The notes under the pieces: model-generated
Databases searched by the model: none
Told to the model about the DNA's origin: nothing
The model's input: only the letters and a program-made list of their open reading frames with translations
Shown: positions 32,186-41,081 of the stretch, piece after piece
How the letters are laid out: every line of letters begins with the position of its first letter
Position numbering within the stretch: the stretch's first letter is position 1
NCBI GenBank assembly: GCA_019638795.1
Contig: JAHBTB010000001.1
Location: forward strand, 1-64,000
Reading direction: 5' to 3'
Length of the DNA stretch: 64,000 bases
DNA from: Fimbriimonadaceae bacterium
Lineage (GTDB): Bacteria; Armatimonadota; Fimbriimonadia; Fimbriimonadales; Fimbriimonadaceae
Position numbers and translations under genes: made by a program

Positions 32186-33397
32186 ATGCCGGGTCTCTCG
32201 CAACGTGCCGCCGCAATGCCTGCCTCGCCGATCCGCAAGCTGGCTCCGTTCGCCGAGGCGGCGGCCAAGCGCGGCGTCAAGATATTCCACCTCAACATCG
32301 GCCAACCTGACGTCCGCACCCCGGACGAGTTTTGGGAGGCGGTGCGCCGCCCCGACTTGACCGTGCTGGAGTACAGCCATTCAGCCGGCCCTGTCGCCCT
32401 GCGCGAAGGAATCGCCGCGGCCTACCGGGACATGGGCCTGGACGTCAAAGACGACGAGGTGATCGTCACCACCGCCGGCTCCGAGGCTCTGTCGTTCGCC
32501 ATCGGCAGCGTGTGCGACGCGGGCGGCGAGGTCATCGTCCCCGAACCCATGTACGCCAACTATATCGGCTTCGCCGCGGGGATGGGCGTCAAGGTCGTGC
32601 CCATCACGACCCGGATCGAGGACGGGTTCGCCCTTCCTTCCGTCGACGAGTTCGCCAAGCGGATCACGCCGCGCACCAAGGCGGTCGTCGTGTGCAACCC
32701 CAACAACCCGACGGGGACGGTTTACTCGGACGACCAACTGGAGGGTCTTAGAAAACTCGCCCTCGCCCACGACATCTTCATCATCGCCGACGAGGTGTAC
32801 CGGGAGTTCAACTACCTGGGCGGGCGCCCCAAGTCGGTCTTGGAACTCGAAGGGCTCGAGCAGCACGCCGTCATGGTCGATTCGGTCAGCAAGCGCTATT
32901 CACTCTGTGGGGCCCGGGTCGGCTTCATCGTCTCGCGGAACAAAGACCTCATGTCCGCCGCCCTGCGCTTCGCCCAGGCCCGGCTCTCCCCGCCGACCTT
33001 GGAGTGCCTCGGCGTGATCGGCGCACTCCGCACCCCGGCCAGCTACCTCGAAGAGGTCCGGACCGAGTACCAGAAGCGGCGTGACGTCGTGGTCCGGCGG
33101 ATCAACGCGATCCCGGGCGCCCTGTGCCCGAGGATCGACGGCGCGTTCTATGCGACGGTCCGGCTGCCGATCGACGACTGCGACAAGTTCTGCCAGTGGC
33201 TGCTCGAGTCCTTCGACCACAACGGCAAGACGGTCATGTTCGCCCCCGCCACCGGCTTCTATGCCACGCCGGGCCTCGGAAAGGACGAGGTGCGCATCGC
33301 CTATGTCCTCAACACTGACGCGATGGAAGAGGCGATGGACTGCCTCGAAGCAGGCTTGGCCGCCTACCCCGGCCGCAAGTCACTGGCGGGTGTCTGA
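32186..33397 (+). CDS. Class I/II PLP aminotransferase
   Basis: A 403-residue fold type I aminotransferase. Key blocks are NIGQPDVRTP (about residue 38), NPNNPTGTVYS (about 173), the ADEVYREFNY segment (about 200) and the PLP lysine in SVSKRYSLCGARVGF (about 237-251). It resembles aspartate/alanine aminotransferases of the AspB-like group that act with no clear single partner. ATG 32186 is chosen since a potential ATG at 32171 lies inside a likely -10 hexamer (TATGCT) and GGGG precedes 32186. A strong terminator follows. Confidence 0.88.
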   Translation: MPGLSQRAAAMPASPIRKLAPFAEAAAKRGVKIFHLNIGQPDVRTPDEFWEAVRRPDLTVLEYSHSAGPVALREGIAAAYRDMGLDVKDDEVIVTTAGSEALSFAIGSVCDAGGEVIVPEPMYANYIGFAAGMGVKVVPITTRIEDGFALPSVDEFAKRITPRTKAVVVCNPNNPTGTVYSDDQLEGLRKLALAHDIFIIADEVYREFNYLGGRPKSVLELEGLEQHAVMVDSVSKRYSLCGARVGFIVSRNKDLMSAALRFAQARLSPPTLECLGVIGALRTPASYLEEVRTEYQKRRDVVVRRINAIPGALCPRIDGAFYATVRLPIDDCDKFCQWLLESFDHNGKTVMFAPATGFYATPGLGKDEVRIAYVLNTDAMEEAMDCLEAGLAAYPGRKSLAGV

Positions 33398-33417
33398 ACC
33401 GCCAAACCCGGACAAAA

Positions 33418-33454
33418 AGAGAGCCCGGTCCTCGTCGAGGACCGGGCTCTCTTT
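33418..33454. terminator. Bidirectional terminator between aminotransferase and rpmB
   Basis: A 17-bp near-perfect stem built on AGAGAGCCCGGTCCTCG and its complement, with TTT on the plus side and an A-tract (T-tract on minus) on the other. It serves both convergent genes. Confidence 0.88.
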
Positions 33455-33472
33455 ACATGAAAGTGGTCGGTT

Positions 33473-33739
33473 TCAGACACCGTAGCCGGTTTTCTTGAGC
33501 CATTCCTTGGGAACCGGCTTGAGGCCACAGAGCACCTGGGCGAACATCTCGCTCTTCATGACCGACGTGGCGACCGTCAGGCGGACCTTGCCCGTCGGCG
33601 TGGTGATGGTCACCTTTTGCAGGTTGGCGTCCTGCACGCGGTTCTTGTGCGGGGCACGGAACTTCCATGCCGAGTGCCGGTGGCGAACATGCTTCGCGTG
33701 ATTGGCTTTCTTACCGCTGACTTGACAAACCCTGGCCAT
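33473..33739 (-). CDS. rpmB: 50S ribosomal protein L28
   Basis: An 88-residue protein opening MARVCQVSGKK, followed by HVRHRHSAWKFRAPHKN, which is the L28 rRNA-binding core, and ending KKTGYGV. A Shine-Dalgarno AGGAG lies 7 nt before the ATG. It lies downstream of tRNA-Asp and tRNA-Phe on the same strand. L33, its frequent neighbour in bacteria, is not here. Only one cysteine is in the N-terminal motif, so this is the zinc-free (C-minus) form. Confidence 0.95.
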   Translation of the reverse strand: MARVCQVSGKKANHAKHVRHRHSAWKFRAPHKNRVQDANLQKVTITTPTGKVRLTVATSVMKSEMFAQVLCGLKPVPKEWLKKTGYGV

Positions 33740-33863
33740 CGACTTCTCCTAACTGGTCAACGCCTGCTTCCAGGCGGTCTGACATGGTACTCGGCACACC
33801 CCGCTCAGTTCAACAGACCGGGCCTTGTGGCGTCCCGCCCCTGTCCAAAGGAGAAGAGGGTGG

Positions 33864-33936
33864 TGCCGCAGGCCGGACTCGAACCGGCGACCCAAGCATT
33901 TTCAGTGCTTTGCTCTACCAACTGAGCTACCGCGGC
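33864..33936 (-). tRNA. tRNA-Phe (anticodon GAA)
   Basis: On the minus strand: acceptor GCCGCGG/CTGCGGC, D-arm AGCTCAGTTGGTAGAGC, anticodon loop CTGAAAA (anticodon GAA), and T-arm CCGGTTCGAGTCCGG. CCA is encoded (33861-33863). Confidence 0.96.
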
Positions 33937-33943
33937 ACTATGG

Positions 33944-34016
<73 letters not shown>

Positions 34017-34085
34017 GCGTTGCAGAGGCAGATTATTCCATGGATCGCCCCAAAAAAACGTGAGGACTGGGCCCCCGCGACCCCG

Positions 34086-35180
34086 TCATTCGGCGAGAAA
34101 AGCTCGGACCGCCTCGGTCTGACCAACATCGTCCAGCAAAAAGGCGTCATGTCCCATGGGCGCGTCGATCTCGACGTGCCGGGACCGGCACCCCGCCGCC
34201 TGGGCCATGGCATGGAGTTCGGCGCTCTGGTGCGTGGGATAAATCCAGTCGCTCGTGAAGCTGGTGAACAGGTATTCCGTGGTCGAACCCGCCAAGGTCT
34301 TGAGGTCGAAGTAGTCGATCGCCCGCGTCACGACCAAGTAGCTGTTGGCGTCAAACCGTCGGGTGAACTTGTCCCCCTGGTAACTCAGGTAGCTCTCCAC
34401 GGCAAACTCTGGGCTGTAGGAAAAGTCGTATGCCTCCTTGTCTTGGAGGTTCCTCCCAAACTTCTTCTCGAACGCCGCTTCACTCAGGTAACTGAGGTGC
34501 CCCACCATGCGGGCCACGGCGAGGCCCTGGGTCGGCGGGTCGTCGGCCGGGTAGTCGCCGTCCCGCCACTTGGGGTCGCGCATGATCGCCTGGCGGCCCG
34601 TCTCGTTAAAGCCGATTTGCATGGCGTTATGGGCCCGGCATGTGCCCGTCCCCCAGACCTTTCGGACAAAACCGGGAAACCTTATGCTCCATTCCAAGGC
34701 CTGCATGCCGCCCATGCTGCCTCCGCACGCCAGCGCAAGGCCCGGGACACCCAGCCGGTCGAGCAGACGCCGCTGGACCTCCACCATGTCGCCGACGGTG
34801 ACAAAGGGAAACCGGGAGCCATAGGGCCGGCCGTCAAGCTCGGACGCCGGCCCCGTCGTGCCCTGGCAACCGCCGAGCACGTTGGTGCCGATGACGAAGT
34901 ACTTGTCGGTGTCGACCGCCTTCCCGGGGCCGACGATGCGGTCCCACCACCCCACGACGTGGCTGTCCCCGGTCAAGGCGTGACAGACCAGCACCGCGTT
35001 GTCCTGGGCGGCGTTCAAAGTGCCCCAGGTCTCGTAGGCGACGGTCACCGCGGGAACCACCGCGCCGCTTGCGCAGGTCAGGGACCCGACGTCCACCGTT
35101 TGGCGTCCGGACTCCACCGGCGCCTGGCGGTCGTTGTCCTGAAAGAGGGCGTGGTCGACCTCGTGCAATCCGCTACTCAC
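34086..35180 (-). CDS. metX: Homoserine O-acetyltransferase
   Basis: A 364-residue alpha/beta hydrolase that activates homoserine for methionine synthesis. The oxyanion and Asn blocks VLVCHALTGDSHVVGWWD (about residues 62-79), the nucleophile in GGSMGGMQALEW (Ser about 154), the acid in TSDWIYP (about 311) and GHDAFLLD (His about 345) are all present. Starting GTG overlaps the pilT stop (GTGAGTAG), an odd link between methionine synthesis and pilus retraction. No SAM riboswitch could fit upstream because of that overlap. Whether it uses acetyl- or succinyl-CoA cannot be decided by eye. Confidence 0.93.
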   Translation of the reverse strand: MSSGLHEVDHALFQDNDRQAPVESGRQTVDVGSLTCASGAVVPAVTVAYETWGTLNAAQDNAVLVCHALTGDSHVVGWWDRIVGPGKAVDTDKYFVIGTNVLGGCQGTTGPASELDGRPYGSRFPFVTVGDMVEVQRRLLDRLGVPGLALACGGSMGGMQALEWSIRFPGFVRKVWGTGTCRAHNAMQIGFNETGRQAIMRDPKWRDGDYPADDPPTQGLAVARMVGHLSYLSEAAFEKKFGRNLQDKEAYDFSYSPEFAVESYLSYQGDKFTRRFDANSYLVVTRAIDYFDLKTLAGSTTEYLFTSFTSDWIYPTHQSAELHAMAQAAGCRSRHVEIDAPMGHDAFLLDDVGQTEAVRAFLAE

Positions 35181-36345
35181 GCTTGATCTGCTGACGCCAC
35201 GGCTGGCCCTTCACCCCGGCTGACGGAGGAGGAGGGTTGCCGTCAGGGCCGGCCGGCGGGTTGCCGGTCGCAGGCGCCTTGGCACCAGTGTCGAGGATGC
35301 GCATGAACTCTCCGGGGTCCTTGGCTTTCCGTTTGGCTTCCTCGACATCGACAAGCCCGCCCTCGACCAATTTGGCCATGTACTGGTCCAACGTGTGCAT
35401 CTTTTGCTTCGATCCCGTTTGGATGATCGAGCCGATCTGATAGGTCTTGTTCTCCCGGATCAGGTTGCGGACGGCGTGGGTGGCATAGAGCACCTCAAAG
35501 GTGGCGATGCGGCCGCGGCCGTCTTTCCGCTTGAGCAAGGTCTGGCTGATGACGCCCAGCAAGTTGACCGAAAGCTGCATGCGGATCTGCTGCTGTTGGT
35601 GTTGGGGGAAGACGTCGACGATGCGGTCGACGGTCTGGAGGGCGTCGACGGTGTGCAAGGTCGCAAAAACCAGGTGCCCGGTCTCCGCCGCGGTGATGGC
35701 CAAGTGGATCGTCTCCAGGTCACGCATCTCACCCACCAAGATGACGTCGGGGTCCTGGCGGAGCACGTACTTGAGGGCGTTGGCGAAGCTCAGGGTGTCG
35801 AAGTCCAGTTCGCGCTGGTTGATCAGGGCGACGTGGTCGTCGTGGACAAACTCGACCGGGTCCTCGACCGTGACGATGTGACAGTGCTGCTTGCGGTTGA
35901 TCCGGTCGATCATCGCGGCCAAGGTCGTCGATTTGCCCGACCCGGCCGGGCCGGTCACCAGGACCAGGCCGCGAGGCCGCTCAATGAAGTCGTAGCACGC
36001 CTCGGGCAGGTGAAGCTCCTCCATATTGCGGATCTCGTAGGGGATCACGCGGAAGACGGCCTGGGCATGGTTGCGCTGCTGGAAGAGGTTCCCGCGGAAC
36101 CGCGACACGCCGACGATCTCGTGGGCGAAGTCCAGCTCCATGTCGCGGTCGAACTTGGCGACCTGGTCGGGGCGAAGCAGGCCCTTGATCGCCGTGCGGA
36201 ACTCGGCGTCGGTGAACGCAGGGACGTCCTCCAACAGGACCAGGTCGCCATAGACACGGACATAAACCTTGCCGGTGTCGGTCTTGATGTGGAGGTCGGA
36301 CCCGTCCATCTGGACGCACCGACGCAAGAGGTCTTCAATGTGCAA
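35173..36345 (-). CDS. pilT: PilT-family type IV pilus retraction ATPase, copy 1
   Basis: A 390-residue hexameric ATPase. The Walker A GPAGSGKST is at residues 132-140, the Asp box (TVEDPVEFVHDD) at about 160, Walker B VILVGEMRDLETIHLA at about 202 and the His box TGHLVFATLHT follows. The PilT-specific AIRNLIRE-like motif is present as AVRNLIRENKTYQI. A Pro/Gly-rich tail of ~40 residues is unusual. It overlaps the next copy's end by 11 bp and metX by 8 bp. It would power pilus disassembly at the inner-membrane base. Confidence 0.93.
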   Translation of the reverse strand: MHIEDLLRRCVQMDGSDLHIKTDTGKVYVRVYGDLVLLEDVPAFTDAEFRTAIKGLLRPDQVAKFDRDMELDFAHEIVGVSRFRGNLFQQRNHAQAVFRVIPYEIRNMEELHLPEACYDFIERPRGLVLVTGPAGSGKSTTLAAMIDRINRKQHCHIVTVEDPVEFVHDDHVALINQRELDFDTLSFANALKYVLRQDPDVILVGEMRDLETIHLAITAAETGHLVFATLHTVDALQTVDRIVDVFPQHQQQQIRMQLSVNLLGVISQTLLKRKDGRGRIATFEVLYATHAVRNLIRENKTYQIGSIIQTGSKQKMHTLDQYMAKLVEGGLVDVEEAKRKAKDPGEFMRILDTGAKAPATGNPPAGPDGNPPPPSAGVKGQPWRQQIKRE

Positions 36346-37429
36346 GGGTCGTCTCCTCGATGAGGCCGTCCTTCAGGGCGCGGCGGTGGAACTCGCTCGT
36401 GTTGGAGCTCTTGGACAGGGCGTGCTCGTAGTCGATGACCTTGTCGCGCAGGAGTTGGAGCAAGCAACCGTCCAAGGTCTGCATCCCGTGCTCGTGGCCG
36501 GTCTGGATGTCCATGTACATCTGGTGGGTCTTGCCCTCGCGGAGCAGTGTGCGGATCGACGGCGTGGCCACCATCACCTCGAAGGCCGCCACCCGGCCGT
36601 CGCCTTCCCGGGTCGGGAGCAAGGTCTGGCTCACGATGGCGAGCAAGGTCACGCCAAGCTGGGTGCGGATCTGCGCCTGCTGGTCGGGGTCGAAGACGTC
36701 GACGATGCGGTCGATGGTCTGCGCCGCGTCGACGGTGTGCAGGGTCGAGAAGACCAAGTGCCCCGTCTCCGCGGCGGTGATCGCGAGTTGGATCGTCTCC
36801 AGGTCGCGCATCTCACCCACCAAGATCACGTCGGGGTTCTGCCGCATGACGTGGCGCAGGGCGTCGGTGAAGGTGTGGGTGTCGGTGCCCAACTCCCGTT
36901 GGTTGATGATGCTCTGCTTGTCCTGGTGGACGTACTCGATGGGGTCTTCGATCGTGATGATGTGCTTGCGGCTGTTCTCGTTGATGTGGTTGATCATCGC
37001 CGCAAGCGACGTCGACTTGCCAGAACCGGTCGGGCCGGTGACGAGGACAAGGCCACGGGGCGCCATCGCGATGGACTTGGTGACTTCGGGCAAGCCCAGT
37101 TCGTCGACGGTACGGATGCGGTACGGGATCAAGCGGAAGACCGCGCCGATCTTGCCCCGTTGCCAGTACATGTTCACGCGGAACCGGGCCAAGCCCGGCA
37201 CCGCGTGCGACAGGTCGACTTCCTTGAACGAATAGAGCCTTTCCCGCCGTTCCTCGTTGAGGACGGCGAGGAGCATCGCCTGGCTTTCCTCCTCGCTCAT
37301 CGGTGGTCCGTCGATGCGTTTCAGGTCTCCCCGGACACGCATCATCGGCGCGTTGCCTGCCTTGATGTGCAGGTCGCTGGCGTCGAGCCGGACGACCTCC
37401 TTCAGCAGTTCGTCGAGTAAGTAGGCCAT
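36335..37429 (-). CDS. pilT: PilT-family type IV pilus retraction ATPase, copy 2
   Basis: A 364-residue paralogue with Walker A GPTGSGKST at residues 132-140, TIEDPIEYVHQDKQS (Asp box), VILVGEMRDLETIQLA (Walker B), and SIRTLLREGKTHQM in place of AIRNLIREGK. It is closest to canonical PilT by length and by this motif. It begins 12 bp after the third copy's stop and overlaps the first copy by 11 bp. Three retraction-type ATPases in a row suggest different hetero- or condition-specific roles. Confidence 0.93.
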   Translation of the reverse strand: MAYLLDELLKEVVRLDASDLHIKAGNAPMMRVRGDLKRIDGPPMSEEESQAMLLAVLNEERRERLYSFKEVDLSHAVPGLARFRVNMYWQRGKIGAVFRLIPYRIRTVDELGLPEVTKSIAMAPRGLVLVTGPTGSGKSTSLAAMINHINENSRKHIITIEDPIEYVHQDKQSIINQRELGTDTHTFTDALRHVMRQNPDVILVGEMRDLETIQLAITAAETGHLVFSTLHTVDAAQTIDRIVDVFDPDQQAQIRTQLGVTLLAIVSQTLLPTREGDGRVAAFEVMVATPSIRTLLREGKTHQMYMDIQTGHEHGMQTLDGCLLQLLRDKVIDYEHALSKSSNTSEFHRRALKDGLIEETTLAH

Positions 37430-37441
37430 GTCGTGGTCACC

Positions 37442-38521
37442 CTATCTGCGAAGCATCTGCTTCAACTCCGAGACGATGCCCGCGTAGTTCAGGGCGGTCT
37501 CCTCGCTGATGATCCCCGCCTTCACATAGCGGGCCAATCCCTGGTTCATCGTCTGCATGCCCCAGAATCCACCTTCGTTCATCAGGTGGTAGAGGTCGCC
37601 GAAGTGGCCGTCTTCAATCGCCTTGCTCACCGTCGGGGTGCAGATGAGGATCTCGGCGACGACGACGCGGCCCTGGCCGTCGGCCCGCGGGACCAGCTTT
37701 TGGGCGACGATCGCCCGCAACGAGTTGGCCAGGCGCTGGCACAGGTGGACCTTTTCGTGGGGCGGGAACATGTTGACGACGCGGTCCAAGGTCTCGTAAG
37801 CGCTGGACGTGTGGACGGTGGAGAAAACGAGGTGCCCCGTCTCACCGGCCTGCAGGGCGACGTTCATGGTCGTCGTGTCGCGCATCTCACCGATGAGGAT
37901 GACGTCGGGAGCTTCGCGGACGACGGCGCGCATCGCCGGATAGAAGTCCGTCGTGTCGATGCCGACTTCGCGCTGGCTGACGTAGCTGTTCTTGTCCTGG
38001 TGCTCGACCTCGAGGGGGTCTTCGATGGTGACGATGTGGCACCGGCGCTCCTCGTTGATGATGTCGATCAGGGCGCTGAGCGTGGTCGTCTTGCCCGATC
38101 CGGTCGGACCAGTCACCAAGGCGAGTCCCTGCCGGTTCTTGGTGATTTCGGCAAGGCTCGGCGGGAGGCCCAGCTCCTCCAAGTTCTTGATCTTCGTCGG
38201 CACGATCCGCATGACCGCGGCCATCGAGCCCCGTTGGCTGTACACGTTCGTACGAATACGGCATTTGCCTTCCAGAACGAAGGCCAAGTCCATCTCGTTA
38301 TGGTCCTCAAAGTGACGGCGCTGCCTGTCGGTCATGACCGAATAAAGGAGTCTCTTCACGTCCTCGGGTTCAAGGACCGGCCAGTCGCCGGGCAAGTCCC
38401 GGACGAAGCTGTGTTGCTTCATCTTGGGCTTGTTGTGCGCCTTGATCATCACGTCGGAGGCCGTGTTTTCATAGCCCACAGTGATCAGGTCTCGGATGTC
38501 GATCGAGGAAGCGTCTTGCAT
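37442..38521 (-). CDS. PilT/PilU-family ATPase, copy 3, divergent
   Basis: A 359-residue paralogue and first gene of the three. Walker A GPTGSGKTT lies at about residues 138-146, and Walker B VILIGEMRDTTTMNVA follows. Its N-terminal domain and the region after the His box differ from the other two, and the AIRNLIRE block is replaced by TVSKAIEDGHFGDLY. This makes it PilU-like, that is, an accessory retraction ATPase that helps PilT. A TATACT -10 lies about 55 nt upstream, so it has an ordinary leader, unlike many genes here. Confidence 0.87.
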   Translation of the reverse strand: MQDASSIDIRDLITVGYENTASDVMIKAHNKPKMKQHSFVRDLPGDWPVLEPEDVKRLLYSVMTDRQRRHFEDHNEMDLAFVLEGKCRIRTNVYSQRGSMAAVMRIVPTKIKNLEELGLPPSLAEITKNRQGLALVTGPTGSGKTTTLSALIDIINEERRCHIVTIEDPLEVEHQDKNSYVSQREVGIDTTDFYPAMRAVVREAPDVILIGEMRDTTTMNVALQAGETGHLVFSTVHTSSAYETLDRVVNMFPPHEKVHLCQRLANSLRAIVAQKLVPRADGQGRVVVAEILICTPTVSKAIEDGHFGDLYHLMNEGGFWGMQTMNQGLARYVKAGIISEETALNYAGIVSELKQMLRR

Positions 38522-38609
38522 GGTGCGGCCTTGTCGCGCTCTAGCGCGGCTCCGCGTCGCCCGGGGAGCGTCGCGAGTATACCAACGCCCCTGGTCTCCA
38601 CGGCCTGCT

Positions 38610-39323
38610 TCAGCGACTCCCTGGAGACTTGTCTTTCCTCAGCCCCAGATACACCAACACCCCGGCTCCGGCGACACCGATCCCCAGCAGAGGCACGACC
38701 GCCGGGTGCAGCCCTTTCGAAGGTGGTGGCGTGGCCGAGGCGAACGGTTCCTTGTGCGGCACGTTGCGGGGGACGCTCACTTGGGCCGGGTCTTGGGTCA
38801 GCGAGACAACGCGGTACTCGATGCCCGGTTCACCGCCCATCTCGGCAGCCTCGACCCTTACCGTTCCCTTGCGCACCGACCGGACCGTCCGGTTCGTCGG
38901 CTTCTCCCCGTCAAAGACGATCAGGAAGGACTTCACCGCGTACTCCGCAGGCCCACCAATGAAGGACTTGACCAGCGCCTCGATGTTGAGTTCGCCTTCT
39001 TCCCTTTCAATCAGGTGGTTGCAACCGAACTGGGCCGAACTGGCCGTGTTGTCGGCCGGGCCGCCGAGCCAGGAGGCGTATACGTACAGCCCACGGACGT
39101 CGCTCCCCGTCTCCTTGCCGACCGCCTCGCACTGCTTTTGCAGGACGTCGAGCGGATAGCCCTTCTTCATCATCCGCACCTCGACGATGTCCGCCCCGCT
39201 GGAATGCTTGTGGACGGTGATAAAGACGTCGGGGGCCACCGTGCGCGGGTCGACCGTCTCGCCCGACTGGGCAAACGTTATGGCGCACAGAAGGCTGGCG
39301 ACAGCCGCGAAACGCCGACGCAT
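38610..39323 (-). CDS. Exported protein with C-terminal membrane anchor, unknown function
   Basis: A 237-residue protein starting MRRRFAAVASLLCA, a signal peptide. The middle (about residues 30-170) is mixed alpha/beta with FITVHKHSSGADIVEV and a cysteine in FGCNHLIERE. A single transmembrane helix (VVPLLGIGVAGAGVLVYLGL, about 205-225) precedes a basic tail, so it is probably anchored with the bulk outside. ATG 39323 is used; upstream frame has no signal. No family recognised. It lies between the pilT cluster and greA with no overlap. Confidence 0.6.
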   Translation of the reverse strand: MRRRFAAVASLLCAITFAQSGETVDPRTVAPDVFITVHKHSSGADIVEVRMMKKGYPLDVLQKQCEAVGKETGSDVRGLYVYASWLGGPADNTASSAQFGCNHLIEREEGELNIEALVKSFIGGPAEYAVKSFLIVFDGEKPTNRTVRSVRKGTVRVEAAEMGGEPGIEYRVVSLTQDPAQVSVPRNVPHKEPFASATPPPSKGLHPAVVPLLGIGVAGAGVLVYLGLRKDKSPGSR

Positions 39324-39449
39324 AGGTGCCTCAAGATACCAGTAGACCGGACGGACGACCCTGGGGATATCCACCAAGCAACCCGAAACTTTCTGTCCAG
39401 AAGTGGCGTCTCTCCCCGGAAGAGTCCTGGGTTCCGCTAGACCCGGAGT

Positions 39450-39455
39450 TATAAT
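39450..39455 (+). promoter_or_regulatory. Consensus -10 TATAAT of greA
   Basis: TATAAT lies 49 nt before ATG 39505. The leader contains a short dyad CCCTCGCGTGAGGG (39467-39480). No -35 consensus is evident. Confidence 0.6.
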
Positions 39456-39504
39456 GCCCAATCCCTCGCGTGAGGGCATGGTCTGCCGACCAAGGCAAAG
39501 TGAC

Positions 39505-40002
39505 ATGGACGAGCTCGAAATTGAACAGTCAGAACCAGTCCTGCTGACGCAGGAAGGCATGGACAGGCTGAAGGCCGAGCTTCAACGCCTGACCATCGTC
39601 AAACGCGCCGAGATCGCCGAGCGCATCCGCGAGAGCAAAGACCACGGCGAGTTCAGCGAAGACAACAACGAGCTGGACGAGGTCAAGGTCGAACAGGCGA
39701 TCGTCGAGTCGCGGATCTCCGAGCTGAAGACGATCCTTTCTGGTGCCGCCGTGCTCAGCGACGACGACATCTCCACCGACCAGGTCGGGTTGGGGTCACT
39801 TGTCACCGTGACCGACGACGAGCGCGGCTTTAGCTTCGACGTCCGCATCGTCGCCAGCGTCGAGGCGAACGCCGACCTCGACCTGATCTCCGAAGAGTCG
39901 CCGATGGGCCAGGCCCTTACCGGCGCCAAGCCCGGCGAAACGGTTTCCTTCGAAGCGCCGGCAGGCCTGATCAAATACAAGATCGACGCCATCAAGAAGT
40001 GA
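39505..40002 (+). CDS. greA: Transcription elongation factor GreA
   Basis: A 165-residue protein: an N-terminal coiled coil (VLLTQEGMDRLKAELQRL, about residues 12-29) with the catalytic acidic tip GEFSEDNNE (about 48-56), and a C-terminal FKBP-like domain (GSLVTVTDDERGF, about 98). It rescues backtracked RNA polymerase by stimulating transcript cleavage. ATG 39505 gives the normal length; a longer frame begins upstream of the promoter. The tip reads DNNE where many GreA have ENAEY, which retains acidity. Confidence 0.92.
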   Translation: MDELEIEQSEPVLLTQEGMDRLKAELQRLTIVKRAEIAERIRESKDHGEFSEDNNELDEVKVEQAIVESRISELKTILSGAAVLSDDDISTDQVGLGSLVTVTDDERGFSFDVRIVASVEANADLDLISEESPMGQALTGAKPGETVSFEAPAGLIKYKIDAIKK

Positions 40003-40024
40003 CCGTCAGGGCCCACAAGGGCAC

Positions 40025-40052
40025 TTGATTTCTTGTCGTCCGGTGGTATCCT
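40025..40052 (+). promoter_or_regulatory. Promoter of secE-nusG
   Basis: TTGATT (40025-40030), a 16-bp spacer and TATCCT (40047-40052), about 70 nt before secE. A GTCCCC/GGGAC-type dyad lies in the leader (40095-40107). Confidence 0.55.
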
Positions 40053-40124
40053 CGGACATCCCCCCAAAGGCACGGAGCGGAAAAAAGTGTTTGTCCCCTT
40101 GGGACGATCTTCCGTGAACTAACC

Positions 40125-40361
40125 ATGGACGAAAGCAAAAAAGTAGGCAGCCTGCCGTTGCCGTCATCAAAGAAGGGTCTCCGCGGGTTCTTCCGGGACG
40201 TCAAGCTGGAGATGAAGCATGTCACTTGGCCGACTCCCAAGGAAGGCGGCCGGTTGACCTGGATCGTGCTGGGCGTCTGCGCCCTCGTCACGATCATGCT
40301 CACCGTCTTCTCGTACGCCATCGAGATCCTGATCAAGTTGCTGATCACCGGGGGCAAGTGA
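40125..40361 (+). CDS. secE: Preprotein translocase subunit SecE
   Basis: A 78-residue single-span protein. The amphipathic conserved segment GFFRDVKLEMKHVTWPTPKE (about residues 21-40) precedes one transmembrane helix (about 44-68). This is the short, one-helix SecE found in most bacteria, clamping SecY. It is 10 bp upstream of nusG, the standard pairing. Confidence 0.95.
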   Translation: MDESKKVGSLPLPSSKKGLRGFFRDVKLEMKHVTWPTPKEGGRLTWIVLGVCALVTIMLTVFSYAIEILIKLLITGGK

Positions 40362-40371
40362 AGCTGACGCC

Positions 40372-40899
40372 ATGGCACGATCCTGGTACGCCGTCCACAC
40401 CATTTCTGGGCACGAAAACAAAGTCCGCGATTTGCTGACCCGTCGGGCCCAGGTCGAAGGCTTTTGGAACTTCGACCTCTTTGACATCTTGATCCCGACC
40501 GAACAGGAGGCCGCCAACCGCGCCGGCAAGCGCGTGACCCGCGAGCGCAAGGTCTTCCCCGGCTACATCCTCGTCCAGATGAATTTGAACGACGAGACGT
40601 TCAAACTCGTCAAGGGCACGTCCGGGGTGACCGGGTTTGTCAGCAGCGGCAACAAGCCGGTGCCGATGGAGGACTATGAGGTCAGCCGTATCCTCCACAA
40701 CCTGGAAAGGTCAAAGGAAGTCCCCAAGGTGGCCTTCGACAAGGGCGACATCATCCGTGTCATCGACGGCCCGTTCCTCGACTACACGGGCCGCGTGGAA
40801 GAAGTCAATTCCGAAAAGGAAAAGCTCAAGGCGATGATCTCTATCTTCGGCCGCGACACGCCTGTCGAGTTGGAGTTCAATCAAGTCCAGAAGGACTGA
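40372..40899 (+). CDS. nusG: Transcription termination/antitermination protein NusG
   Basis: A 175-residue factor with an NGN domain (SWYAVHTISGHENKV, residues 4-18; KVFPGYILVQM near 61) and a C-terminal KOW domain (FDKGDIIRVIDGPFLDYTGRVEEV, about 120-143, shown in part). It binds RNA polymerase and links it to the ribosome or Rho. The gene ends at a strong terminator, so the usual downstream rplK-rplA genes are not linked here. Confidence 0.96.
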   Translation: MARSWYAVHTISGHENKVRDLLTRRAQVEGFWNFDLFDILIPTEQEAANRAGKRVTRERKVFPGYILVQMNLNDETFKLVKGTSGVTGFVSSGNKPVPMEDYEVSRILHNLERSKEVPKVAFDKGDIIRVIDGPFLDYTGRVEEVNSEKEKLKAMISIFGRDTPVELEFNQVQKD

Positions 40900-40906
40900 C
40901 CCTGCC

Positions 40907-40943
40907 GCCCCCTTGGCCCCGGCCAAGGGGGCTTGCCTTTTTC
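40907..40943 (+). terminator. Intrinsic terminator after nusG
   Basis: A 12-bp perfect stem GCCCCCTTGGCC / GGCCAAGGGGGC with a CC loop core, followed by TTGCCTTTTTC. Confidence 0.9.
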
Positions 40944-41081
40944 AATCTAACGAATTTTGTGCATGAAAAAGGCATTTGACCCTCGTTTGAGGCGAAACCG
41001 CCCTCGCCGGCGTACCTAGTCTTGTCATTGGGGGCGTCTACCGCACAGGTAGGATCAACCCCCAAGGAAGGAACCAACAGA

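Noticed and set aside
35100-35240. A SAM riboswitch controlling metX
   Set aside because: metX starts inside the end of the pilT gene, so no leader RNA exists at this place.
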